From Accumulibacter sp. (GTDB taxonomy: Bacteria; Pseudomonadota; Gammaproteobacteria; Burkholderiales; Rhodocyclaceae): a stretch of 38,485 nucleotides of DNA. Below the pieces are notes generated by a model. The model was not told the origin of the DNA and searched no databases. It was given only the letters and a program-made list of their open reading frames with translations. The stretch lies in contig JAISDL010000046.1 of the NCBI GenBank assembly GCA_031264825.1, forward strand, positions 1-38,485, written 5' to 3'. A program made the position numbers and the translations under genes. Shown here piece after piece: positions 1-8,701 of this stretch (positions are counted from its first letter, which is position 1; each line of letters opens with the position of its first letter).

Positions 1-80
1 GATTGCGAAAACTATACCCGATATTCAGTCTCCTCGATGATCTAAAATCAGAGATCGCCAGAGATTAAATCAGTGGTTCC

Positions 81-356
81 CTAAATGCGGCCATCAGTAC
101 TACGATAAATCATGGAGCCTATGATCATACAAAGCAGTGGGCCGATCGGTACCGATAAAAGCCATCTGAAGAGGAAATGGGCATCAAGCTTCCACAACGG
201 TAGCCACACGACAAAAATTGACGCGACAAGCAAGGCCCATAGAAAATAGGCCTCCATGTCGTCTCCCCGAAAATTTACCCAGAGCGCGAACGCAATGAAT
301 GCCGCGATAATAAGAATTGCGAGTATCTTTGTCCGCATTTTTTCCAAATTGATCAT
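81..356 (-). CDS. small polytopic membrane protein, unknown function
   Basis: ORF 81..452 trimmed to MINLEKMRTKILAILIIAAFIAF...; several hydrophobic segments; the upstream part of the ORF (RSKNPRSKF...) looks non-coding. Confidence 0.5.
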   Translation of the reverse strand: MINLEKMRTKILAILIIAAFIAFALWVNFRGDDMEAYFLWALLVASIFVVWLPLWKLDAHFLFRWLLSVPIGPLLCMIIGSMIYRSTDGRI

Positions 357-446
357 AGGATGATTTCGGAAAAAGTCTAGACCTCTCCGACGGAATGTCA
401 AGCAGAATTTTGAACGCGGGTTTTTCGAGCGTCCGGTGCTTTGTGA

Positions 447-466
447 GGGCACGGCACGCCGTGCCC
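447..466. repeat. GC-rich palindrome GGGCACGGC-AC-GCCGTGCCC followed by CCTACGG
   Basis: 9-bp arms read directly; intergenic, REP-like. Confidence 0.55.
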
Positions 467-531
467 CTACGGCGGGATGATATACGGAAGTGGCTCAGCG
501 CAAGCTCTCCGGGATAATCCAGCTTCTTTCC

Positions 532-583
532 GTTGGGCATCGCTGCGCTCACCCCAACCTATGCGATCAGCCCAACCTATGCG
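532..583. repeat. dispersed-repeat-like element: GTTGGG...CCCAAC hairpin plus CCCAACCTATGCG direct repeat
   Basis: GTTGGG 532-537 pairs with CCCAAC 553-558; CCCAACCTATGCG at 553-565 and 571-583. Confidence 0.5.
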
Positions 584-593
584 CGCCTGTCCT

Positions 594-621
594 CTGTCTC
601 CTGATTCCTGTCTCCTGATCC
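594..621. repeat. 14-bp tandem repeat x2 (CTGTCTCCTGATTC / CTGTCTCCTGATCC)
   Basis: direct reading of the intergenic sequence. Confidence 0.6.
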
Positions 622-625
622 CTGA

Positions 626-2074
626 TCACCCCTCCCGATCGAGCTTTCCGGTCAGCGACAGGGTGAAGTTCGCGCCCATGAATTTGAAATGAGGGCGCGC
701 ATGGACGGTGACGGCGTAGCACGCCGGGTTGTTGGGGATTTCGGTGACTTTCAGCTCGGCGTGGCGCAGGGGGCGGCGGCTACGCGTGACGGGGTCGGGG
801 TCGTCCATTTCGGTGACGTATTGGTTCAGCCATTTGTTCAGTTCGGTTTCCATGATCTGCCGCGTTTTCCACTGGCCGAGATTCTCGCGCTGCAAGACCT
901 TGATGTAGTGCGCGAGCCGGTTCATGATCATGATGTAGGGGAGCTGGATGCCCAGCCTGCGGTTGATCGCGTTTTCCCGGTTTTCGGCCTCGCCGTCGGG
1001 GATGCGCGCGCTCTGGCACGAAGTCGCGGAAAAAAACACCGCGCTGTCGCGTCCCTTGAGGAAGGTCAGTCCGATGAAGCCTTCTTCGGAAAGCTCGAAT
1101 TCGCGTTGTTCCGAAAGCAGGATTTGCGTGGGGATTCTTTGGTAGGACAGACCCTGAGGACGGGTGCGGAAAGAGCGGGAGGGGAAGTTTTCGACGAGGC
1201 CGCCGCCTTCGGGGCCGACGATGTTGACGCACCAGCGATAGCGCGCGAAGCTGTCCGCCAATCGGTCCGCGAGCGCGAAGGCCGCGTTGCCCCAGCAGAG
1301 GTCGTCGCTGTTGTCTTGCGTCTCGGTGAAGGAGAAAGTATCGGCGGACAGCGCGCCGGGGCCGTACGGTGGGCGAAAGAGGAAGCAGGGGAGCGTCAGC
1401 GCCGCGTAACGCGAGTCGTCCGATTCCCGGAAGCCGCGCCACTGCGCGTAGTTCGGCATTTCGAACAGGGCGTGAAAGTCGCGGATCGACGGAAACTGGT
1501 CCCACGAGGAAAGCCCGAAAAAACTTTTGTCGGCCCCCGCGATGAATATCGCGTGCGACATGGCGGCGACGGCGCTTGCGTGCGTGAGCAAGCGAATGTC
1601 GGTCGGGCTTGCGCCCAATTCATAATTGGCGACGATGGCGCCGATCGGGCGACCGCCGAACTGTCCGTATTCGGCGATATAGACGTGTTTGTAAAAGCCC
1701 GAAAGGGTGATTTGGGGCGCGTCGTCGAAATCGGCCAGAAGGTCGTCACGTGAGATGCTGATGTACTGTAGGAGGATGTTTTGCCGAAAGTCGATGCGCT
1801 CGACGAGGAATTCGAGCGACCGCCAGGAGGTTTCGAGTTTGCGGAAGGCTTCGTGGTGCAGGACGGCGGAGAGCTGAAGCGAGATGTATTCGTCGATTTG
1901 CGCGATCATCCCGTCGGCGAGCGCGGCGGAAATCGGGGTTCCGGGCGCGAAGCGGAGCGATGCACGCAGAAATTCGGCGAGAAGCGGCGCAGGGACGGAC
2001 ACGCCGCTTTCGCGCAGCGTCGCGTGCAAGGCGTCGACGAGGGCGCCGTCGTCGCTCTTATCGGAGCCAGACAT
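626..2074 (-). CDS. tssC: second T6SS contractile-sheath large subunit (TssC/EvpB family paralog)
   Basis: 482 aa; aligns by eye along its length with the 24348..25844 TssC (FYKHVYIAEYGQFGG, RYRWCVNIVGPEGGGLVENFP, YELSEEGFIGLT, NRLAHYIKVLQREN, LNKWLNQYVTEMDDPDP). Confidence 0.9.
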   Translation of the reverse strand: MSGSDKSDDGALVDALHATLRESGVSVPAPLLAEFLRASLRFAPGTPISAALADGMIAQIDEYISLQLSAVLHHEAFRKLETSWRSLEFLVERIDFRQNILLQYISISRDDLLADFDDAPQITLSGFYKHVYIAEYGQFGGRPIGAIVANYELGASPTDIRLLTHASAVAAMSHAIFIAGADKSFFGLSSWDQFPSIRDFHALFEMPNYAQWRGFRESDDSRYAALTLPCFLFRPPYGPGALSADTFSFTETQDNSDDLCWGNAAFALADRLADSFARYRWCVNIVGPEGGGLVENFPSRSFRTRPQGLSYQRIPTQILLSEQREFELSEEGFIGLTFLKGRDSAVFFSATSCQSARIPDGEAENRENAINRRLGIQLPYIMIMNRLAHYIKVLQRENLGQWKTRQIMETELNKWLNQYVTEMDDPDPVTRSRRPLRHAELKVTEIPNNPACYAVTVHARPHFKFMGANFTLSLTGKLDREG

Positions 2075-2498
2075 CGACCTTGCCCTGCTGGCTGACGTCG
2101 GAATAAAGTTTCACGACGCTGGTTTTGCCCTCGCCCTGGAGTTGCGCCTGGATCGAAAACGACAGAACGGTCCGCATTTCTTCGCGCGGGGCAAAAATCA
2201 CCTGCACGTTCGTGAGTCGCGGTTCGTTACGGCTGATGAATTCGGCGATTTTACGGCGTAGCGCGGGTTGGTCGTCGCCGGGGGCGTCGATGCCGGCGTG
2301 GGTGAAGTCGGGCATGCCGAACTCGGGGTCGAGCAAGGTACTGCCTTCGCGGGAGTTCAGGAGCTTGGTGACGTAGTCACGGATCGATCGCAGCACGGCG
2401 TCGCCCGTATGCGGCGTCGGCGCGGCACCGTTCTGTCGGGCGGCGGCGCTTTGCCGAACGGCGGCGCTCATGCGCTCAAAGAGGCGCAGTTGGGCCAT
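2058..2498 (-). CDS. tssE: T6SS baseplate protein TssE (gp25-like)
   Basis: 146 aa from MAQLRLFERMS; DAVLRSIRDYVTKLLNSREGSTLLDPEFGMPDF and C-terminal VVKLYSDV..GKVDVWLR typical of the gp25 family. Confidence 0.88.
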   Translation of the reverse strand: MAQLRLFERMSAAVRQSAAARQNGAAPTPHTGDAVLRSIRDYVTKLLNSREGSTLLDPEFGMPDFTHAGIDAPGDDQPALRRKIAEFISRNEPRLTNVQVIFAPREEMRTVLSFSIQAQLQGEGKTSVVKLYSDVSQQGKVDVWLR

Positions 2499-3096
2499 GC
2501 GCGCCTTTTTTGGAAGACGGAGAAAATGAAAAAAGGAGGCGGATATGCGTTTCGGAATATCCCGCGGAAACTTCGAGCTTTCCTTTTTCGGCCGGGTCGC
2601 ACGCGACAGCGGAAGCGCGTATGCGATTCGTATGCCAGTAAATTTGCACGCGACACACGGCGGCATCTTTCGGGCGGACATTGGTCGAACGTTCGAGCCG
2701 CCATTTCCCGTGCAGGTCGACCGACAGCGCGTTGAGGTCCGTCTTGATTCCAACGTCGCGCGGTGAAAAATGCGTTTCGCCTCCCAGCTTGCCTTGGTAG
2801 GGCAAGAGAATTTCCAGCGCGCCGCCGGGTTGCGACGTGATGACGGAGACGCCCATGCGGCCTCTTCCCGCTTCCCGGCTGTAGGGCAGGGGTTTCCACG
2901 GCGAAGGCGCCTCGGGGGCGGGCGGAACGGGAGGGGGTTCGACGGGCGGATCGACCGGCGCCGGGGGTGGTTCCGGCGGAGCGGCGGGAGGGAGCGTTTG
3001 AGCGTCGATCTGGCCCGTGAGGTACACGCCCATCGCGAAGACGAGGGCGAACCAAGCCAGCAGCATGAAGCGGAAAATGGCGCGCAGAGAGAGCAT
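2476..3096 (-). CDS. unassigned membrane-anchored protein with Pro-rich linker and predicted periplasmic beta-rich domain
   Basis: starts MLSLRAIFRFMLLAWFALVFAMGVYL (one TM), then PPAAPPEPPPAPVDPPVEPPPVPPAPEAP, then about 120 aa; GAGGGA ribosome-binding site upstream; nested between tssM and tssE with overlaps. Confidence 0.75.
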   Translation of the reverse strand: MLSLRAIFRFMLLAWFALVFAMGVYLTGQIDAQTLPPAAPPEPPPAPVDPPVEPPPVPPAPEAPSPWKPLPYSREAGRGRMGVSVITSQPGGALEILLPYQGKLGGETHFSPRDVGIKTDLNALSVDLHGKWRLERSTNVRPKDAAVCRVQIYWHTNRIRASAVACDPAEKGKLEVSAGYSETHIRLLFSFSPSSKKGAHGPTAPL

Positions 3097-3097
3097 G

Positions 3098-6000
3098 TCA
3101 TTCCCTCGCATACGTAATCAGTTCGGGTATCGTTGAACTGCTGGCGCTTCTCTCCTTCAGGAGTGCCGCCGCGCCGTCCGGGATGATCCTGATTTTGAGG
3201 CTGTTGATGTTCGCGCGGTTCAGGATGCCCGACGAATCGGGGAAGTCCGAAGGCGTGAAGTCGTGTTCGCCGTACTGGAAGATTTCGATGAAGCTGACAA
3301 AATCGGGGTAGGTGCGCGTCAGCGTGAAACTCGGGAACGCAATCTCAAGATCGACTTTTCCGCATTTGTCTTTGTCATACACGAAGCGCGCGCGCCGAGG
3401 GTAGTTGCGGTTGACGAGCTGCCACGTCGCGTCTTGGCACAGAAGCGTTACGGTCACGGATTCCGGCCGCACGTGCGCGTCGACGTTGACGCGCGGAGGG
3501 TTCGATCGCAGGAGGACGCTGCGCTCCGCGGTGAGCGAGGTCTGAACGTTCATCGCCCACTCTTCGCTTTCGGACAGGAAGCTGAGAAAGTCTTCGGTGA
3601 AGGGGAAGGGTTTCTGATTCCAGGTGGCGACCTGCGCGCCGTCGATCTTGCGCACCAGGAAAGGGTCGATTTCCGCATTGACGAAGGTGCTTACGATTCC
3701 CTCGGGGCCGTATATCTTCTTGCTGTCGTCGCTGCGATAGCGGTTCGTCGGGCTGGAGAGCACTTTGCTTTCCCAGTTTCCCTGTAGCGCGACGGCGGCT
3801 TCGATCGTGATGCCGCTTCGGGAAAAATCGAGGAGATTTCTGAACACGACGACCTGCGGCGCTCCCGATTCGCGGAAGAGCGTGTCGGTCGTCGCAAGGC
3901 GCGCCTCGGCGAGCGTAAAGGGACTTTTCTTCAGCGCTTCGACGTCCTTTCTGGAAAAATGCAAACGCGCCAGAGATAATGACAAAGACGGATTTCCTAC
4001 GTCATTCAAGATTTCACGCACACTGGAAAGGTAGAGTGTCATCCCCATTATGGCGTCGTATATCTCGCGCATGTGCCGCTGGTTGTCGGCTTTGTCCCAG
4101 AGGGTACGCAACGCGTCGGGCATATGCGTACCGGCCATCAGAAGGGTATGCCATCCGGCGGGGTCGTTGCTGGCGTGCCCTTCCAGCGCGACGCCGAGCA
4201 TGACTTCGAAAAGATGCGCGTCCTTTATCCAGCGAGGGGGCGGGTTGGCGTTCTGAAGCGGTTCGAATTCACGGTTCAGGCGATCGATGAGACGCAGGTG
4301 CGGCGTTCCCCGGAGGTTCCTCAGGGTGGAGTAATTGGCGTATACGCCCGCGCTTTCGGCGGAAACGGCGGCTTCGCAAAAATGCCGTACGAAGGTTTCC
4401 CAGTATTCGGCGTAACGCTTCAGGTGCGCGTCGAGCATACGGTGGATTTTTGCGTTGTTTCTCGTGTCTTTGTCTTCCGACAGGCGCAGCGCGTTGGTTT
4501 CCTCCGGGGATGCCGTCAGGAGGCTGCTGAAAAATGCCGAATTCAAGCGGTGACTGGCCGCCGTGTAGTACGCGGGAACGCAGAAGTTTGTGTCCGAGGT
4601 TTCGGAGATATGCGACCAGTAGTGCGAGAGGCAAACGCGCTGGTCGACGTTGGCGTCGTTGTAGTATTCGATGATCGAATTGGAAAAGATGTCGAAATGC
4701 GCGTAGATGAATTGCGCGAGGGCGCCGCCGACCTCGCTGGAAAGGATTTCGAGTTGCGCGCGATCGTCGGTCCAGTTGAGTCCGGCGTTGATGATCTCGC
4801 TGTCGACGGTGTTCCATCCGTTCTGCGTTGTGATGGGGAAGAAAATCTTCGACGCCGCGTCGGGGGTCTTGCCCTTTTTCAGGCGTTCGGCAAGGTTGCC
4901 GGCCAGCCAGGTCAGTTGCGTCAGGGCCGCGTGCTGGCGCTCGGTATAGCTTTCCGTCCGGGTCGATTCCAGCGTGTCGCGCAGACTGCGGATCAGCGGC
5001 ATGAGGATTTGGGCGTGTATGCGCCGGCTGAAGTCGAGTTTTTCTTCGTTCGCGGTCCGCGTGAGCGCGCCCAGACCGATGTTCGGCAGCAACCAGTGCG
5101 CGCGCGCGCTTTCCAACTGCTCGATATAGCGCATCTGCCGATAGAGGGACGACATGCGCGCGCTGACCTCGCGGTCGAGAGTCGGCGCCGTGGTGATGGC
5201 GTGCCTCTGGTAAAGCGTACTCGCCGCCAAAAGGCCGCAGACGCACAAGAGAAGCAGGAACCACGCGCTCATTCCGACGATCCACGCGGTGGAACCCGTC
5301 GCGGCGCGCCCAGTCAAGGGGCGGTTTTCGGCTTCGTTCGACGGCAGGATGCGCGCGAAGAAGCGCGACAGGACGATGTGCGGAAGAGCGTTTTCATCGT
5401 GTATTTTCGAGGTGATGAAGCTCGGAGAAGCGTCCTCGGCCAAAACGTTCGCGGGCTTCGAGTTTGCCGACTCCGCAGACTCCGCGGACTCCGCTGATTC
5501 CACTGACTTCGCAGAAGTTTCATGCGCGGTTTCGCCGTTCTCGGTACGACAGAAAAATATTCCGGCGAGGCGCAGGGGGTCGCGGCGCGGTTCGAATTGC
5601 AGGAGTCCCGCGAACAAGCGGTCGAGTTTGTCGCCCAAGGCGCGTATCCGGTCGAGGCAAACGAGTTCGTCGGCCCACGGCGGGCGGTGTTCGACCAGGT
5701 CGTCGTACAGCGCCGCGCGCAGGCCGGCTTCGGCCGAGAACGCGGCTTCCTCGCCGAAACGGCGGATGTTGGCCGCCGACCCTTTTGTCGCCTCCAGGGC
5801 TTCGTCGAAGAAACACCCCGGCCAGTTTTCCGACACGCCGGGACGGCTGAAGAGCAAGGCGCCACCCGGAAGCCGGTCGATGTCCTGCACAAGCACGTAA
5901 AGCGGAATGCTGCGGTTTACCGCCGCGATCAATTCATGGAGCTGGGCGCGATGGGTGAAACCGCGTTCGAGCAATGCCTGCTCGGAAAGAGCCTCGAGGT

Positions 6001-6571
6001 CCTCGGCGGAAACGAGGAGGATGAGGCCGCGCAAGGCGTCTTTCTTGATGTCGCGGGCGAGCAAGGTCAGAATTTCTTCCTTTTCTTCGCCGTCGAGGAT
6101 CGATTGGGTCAGTTGAAGGAGCGTCGTCTGCGCGAAATCGTGGCGCGCGATGCGTTGGTGCGCGTCCCATTGTTTCTGGACGTGCGTAAACAGCGGTGAC
6201 GCCGCTCCGGTGGCGTCGAGGGCGAGGTAGCAGATGCGGTCCAGAAAATCCTGGGTCCCGGGGCGCTGGTTCTGATCGAGGAGCGTGCTCCACAAGCTTT
6301 CCAACGCGCTTCGGTTGTCTGTCGGCGCGTTTTCCGGGTCGGTGCGCAGTCCGGCGAGCGCCTGCTGGACGAAACGGCGTTTGTTGCGCAAACGCCACAC
6401 GAAACGCACGACGATGAAGAGCAGGACGCAAGCCAAGAGGCCCGCGACGATGAAAACGCCGGTAAAAACCGGCCAGCGCATCCACCAGGCCAGGAAGGTG
6501 AAGGCTCCCAGCGCGACGACGAGCAGGAGCACCGCGAGGATCGTTTTCAGGAGTGTTCCGAGAAATTTCAT
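3098..6571 (-). CDS. tssM: T6SS inner-membrane protein TssM (IcmF family)
   Basis: 1157 aa; two N-terminal TMs, PLYVLVQDIDRLPGG motif, third TM (STAWIVGMSAWFLLLLCVCGL), IcmF-like C-terminal region; adjacent to tssL. Confidence 0.88.
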   Translation of the reverse strand: MKFLGTLLKTILAVLLLVVALGAFTFLAWWMRWPVFTGVFIVAGLLACVLLFIVVRFVWRLRNKRRFVQQALAGLRTDPENAPTDNRSALESLWSTLLDQNQRPGTQDFLDRICYLALDATGAASPLFTHVQKQWDAHQRIARHDFAQTTLLQLTQSILDGEEKEEILTLLARDIKKDALRGLILLVSAEDLEALSEQALLERGFTHRAQLHELIAAVNRSIPLYVLVQDIDRLPGGALLFSRPGVSENWPGCFFDEALEATKGSAANIRRFGEEAAFSAEAGLRAALYDDLVEHRPPWADELVCLDRIRALGDKLDRLFAGLLQFEPRRDPLRLAGIFFCRTENGETAHETSAKSVESAESAESAESANSKPANVLAEDASPSFITSKIHDENALPHIVLSRFFARILPSNEAENRPLTGRAATGSTAWIVGMSAWFLLLLCVCGLLAASTLYQRHAITTAPTLDREVSARMSSLYRQMRYIEQLESARAHWLLPNIGLGALTRTANEEKLDFSRRIHAQILMPLIRSLRDTLESTRTESYTERQHAALTQLTWLAGNLAERLKKGKTPDAASKIFFPITTQNGWNTVDSEIINAGLNWTDDRAQLEILSSEVGGALAQFIYAHFDIFSNSIIEYYNDANVDQRVCLSHYWSHISETSDTNFCVPAYYTAASHRLNSAFFSSLLTASPEETNALRLSEDKDTRNNAKIHRMLDAHLKRYAEYWETFVRHFCEAAVSAESAGVYANYSTLRNLRGTPHLRLIDRLNREFEPLQNANPPPRWIKDAHLFEVMLGVALEGHASNDPAGWHTLLMAGTHMPDALRTLWDKADNQRHMREIYDAIMGMTLYLSSVREILNDVGNPSLSLSLARLHFSRKDVEALKKSPFTLAEARLATTDTLFRESGAPQVVVFRNLLDFSRSGITIEAAVALQGNWESKVLSSPTNRYRSDDSKKIYGPEGIVSTFVNAEIDPFLVRKIDGAQVATWNQKPFPFTEDFLSFLSESEEWAMNVQTSLTAERSVLLRSNPPRVNVDAHVRPESVTVTLLCQDATWQLVNRNYPRRARFVYDKDKCGKVDLEIAFPSFTLTRTYPDFVSFIEIFQYGEHDFTPSDFPDSSGILNRANINSLKIRIIPDGAAALLKERSASSSTIPELITYARE
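5469..5513. repeat. 9-bp in-frame tandem repeat x5 inside tssM (GACTCCGCN-like)
   Basis: gactccgca gactccgcg gactccgct gattccact gacttcgca; encodes the SVESAESAESAES-type tract. Confidence 0.75.
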
Positions 6572-6580
6572 GTTGGATTC

Positions 6581-7288
6581 TCAGAACACGGCGCGAGGGA
6601 CGTCGACCAGAAAGCCCGCACAGTACAGCCCGAAGAGCAGGGCGCCGACCAAGGGCAGGAGCGCGTAAAACAACCATTCCACCGTGGGCGAAAGCGGGGC
6701 GCGCCGCCGAGGGCGTTTTTCGAGGGGCGGGCGGAGCCCCTCGCTCCCTTTGAGGACTTCCCGTGCGGACTGGCGCAGTTTGTCGCACAAACGCGCCTCG
6801 CCGTAATGACGCCCCTGAAAGCCCTGGAGAAGGCAGAGCGCGTATACGTCGAGTTCCGAGCGTTCCGCCGAAGCCTCTCGTCGCAGGCGCGCGGCCGCGC
6901 CGAGGCGTTCCGGCAGGGTGGCTTCGGCGCCTTCATCGGTCTCGACGCGCGGAAGAAGCGCTTCCAAAAGCGCGTCGAGTTGCTCGAAAAAGCGCGTGCC
7001 GGCTTCGGTCGTCTGGAAAAATGCGTGTTGCAGGCTCTGCGCCGCCCAATCGACAGCGTCGTGCCGGGGCGCGTTCAGCATGACCTCGTCGACCCAGGCA
7101 TAGACCGCGAGACGGCAGGCGGCGGGGTCGGGCGCGTATTTTCCGCGCTCGACGGCAGGGGCGGGGAGAAGCTGCTCGGCTTGTGCCAGCGCGCGCAGAG
7201 AGAGGCCGATGTCCGCAAGCGGGACCTCCGGCCCGGTCTGCGCGGAACTCAAGGCCGAACTCATGAGCGGAAAAAAACGACGCAACAT
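6581..7288 (-). CDS. tssL: T6SS inner-membrane protein TssL (DotU family)
   Basis: 235 aa; CRLAVYAWVDEVMLNAP, ALCLLQGFQGRHYG, C-terminal TM; no OmpA/peptidoglycan-binding extension. Confidence 0.9.
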   Translation of the reverse strand: MLRRFFPLMSSALSSAQTGPEVPLADIGLSLRALAQAEQLLPAPAVERGKYAPDPAACRLAVYAWVDEVMLNAPRHDAVDWAAQSLQHAFFQTTEAGTRFFEQLDALLEALLPRVETDEGAEATLPERLGAAARLRREASAERSELDVYALCLLQGFQGRHYGEARLCDKLRQSAREVLKGSEGLRPPLEKRPRRRAPLSPTVEWLFYALLPLVGALLFGLYCAGFLVDVPRAVF

Positions 7289-7297
7289 GCGAATATC

Positions 7298-8701
7298 CTA
7301 TTTTCTGATGACCGTGAGCTGAACCCAGAGGTCCGCCGGCGCGTCGGGCAGGAAAAAGCCGATATCGCCTTGTTCGAGGACTTTCGCCCAGAGGGGATCG
7401 CTTTGATCGATCCGGAAATACGAGGTGTCGTGCCGCCGGGGCAGGCCTACGGGCGGCGTTTCGGCGTGGATCAGGCGGACACCGGGGAGCGCGCGGGCGA
7501 CGATCGGACGCAATTCCTGGCACGGCGCGAGTTTGCCGAGGTCGCTGACCTTTTGCGCCAGCGCGGTGTCGGTCTGCGAGCGGAGGAGAAACCAGTAGGC
7601 GAAACTTGAGTCGCGGGCACTCGGCGGGATGAGCGTTTCAAAAAATCCGTCGCGCAATTTCAGCGTGAGAGAAAAATCGGGGCCGACGACGAGGGAGTCG
7701 ACGAGCCGGGTGATGACGCCGCACGCGGATTGGAAGCACTCGTAAAGCTTCTCGTGGTCGTAGGGCGGAACGGCGCGCTGGCCTTGCGGCGTTTCGCCGA
7801 GCGGCGAGAGCGTGGCGGAAAAAACCGACAACTCGCCGACCAGCCGACAGAGCATGATGAAAACCGGCCAGGGATGGATCCGGGGCGCGGCGAGCATCTG
7901 GTCGAGTTCCGGCAGGTTTCGGGAAAGCACACCGAGAATCGAAAACAGCGCGACGCCGTAAAGGCTGTTCCCCGTGGAAGATTGCGCGACGTCGCCGCCG
8001 ACCATTTTGAATTCTTCGAGCTGGTGCGTGCGCGAGAGGAGGACGTCGCGCAGGTCGCGCAGAAGGCTCGTCAGAGTTTCGGAAACGTGGACGTCGGTCA
8101 GCGGCGGAATGAATTTGCGGTCGACCCGGACGCGCTCGCCGTCGCGGATCAGGCGGGCGATCATGACGCGGCTGGCGGTGTCCTTCATTTCGTCGCCGAA
8201 GCACACGCGCAAGCGGTAGCGCATCGAGCGCACGTCGGCGGGCGGCCCCTTGCTGTGCAGATCGGGCGCCTGGTCGGGGACGAGCGGCGCCGTGAAGCGA
8301 TAACTGTCGGGGGCGGACTCCGGGTCGTCGGTCTGAAACACGTTGCCGCCCGCCGCACGGAAAGGCGCGATCCCGATGTATACCGGCAGCGGCTGCTCCG
8401 GGTTGGGCCAACTCGCGCGGAACGGGCGCGGCACGAGCGTGGCGTTTCCCGGAAAGACGATCCATTCGCCTTCTTTCAGCAGGAGGGAAACACCGGAAAC
8501 CTCGAAGTGATCGCCTTCGAGCGCGGTTTCGTTGATATCCAGACTACATAAACCCCAGAGCCAGGGGTTGATGTGGGCATTCATGAAAGCGCGCGCGTCG
8601 CGATGGTAGATCTGATCGATCTGGAAGTGCTGCGGTTGCAGGAAAATACCCTGTTCCCAGTAAAGCGGCCTATTGAGGTTCACGTTCGACTCCGTTGACA
8701 C
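7298..8701 (-). CDS. tssK: T6SS baseplate protein TssK
   Basis: 467 aa; RPLYWEQGIFLQPQHFQ N-terminus typical of TssK; downstream of tssJ. Confidence 0.93.
   Translation of the reverse strand: MSTESNVNLNRPLYWEQGIFLQPQHFQIDQIYHRDARAFMNAHINPWLWGLCSLDINETALEGDHFEVSGVSLLLKEGEWIVFPGNATLVPRPFRASWPNPEQPLPVYIGIAPFRAAGGNVFQTDDPESAPDSYRFTAPLVPDQAPDLHSKGPPADVRSMRYRLRVCFGDEMKDTASRVMIARLIRDGERVRVDRKFIPPLTDVHVSETLTSLLRDLRDVLLSRTHQLEEFKMVGGDVAQSSTGNSLYGVALFSILGVLSRNLPELDQMLAAPRIHPWPVFIMLCRLVGELSVFSATLSPLGETPQGQRAVPPYDHEKLYECFQSACGVITRLVDSLVVGPDFSLTLKLRDGFFETLIPPSARDSSFAYWFLLRSQTDTALAQKVSDLGKLAPCQELRPIVARALPGVRLIHAETPPVGLPRRHDTSYFRIDQSDPLWAKVLEQGDIGFFLPDAPADLWVQLTVIRK

Noticed and set aside
689-1753. 354-aa plus-strand ORF opposite the second tssC
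   Set aside because: Antisense shadow; similar plus-strand ORFs also lie opposite the other tssC, tssM and TssF, which is what GC-rich antisense frames produce.
2058-3101. 347-aa minus ORF taken as one protein
   Set aside because: Only the C-terminal 146 aa is protein-like (TssE); the upstream part is the wrong frame of the 206-aa membrane-anchored protein.
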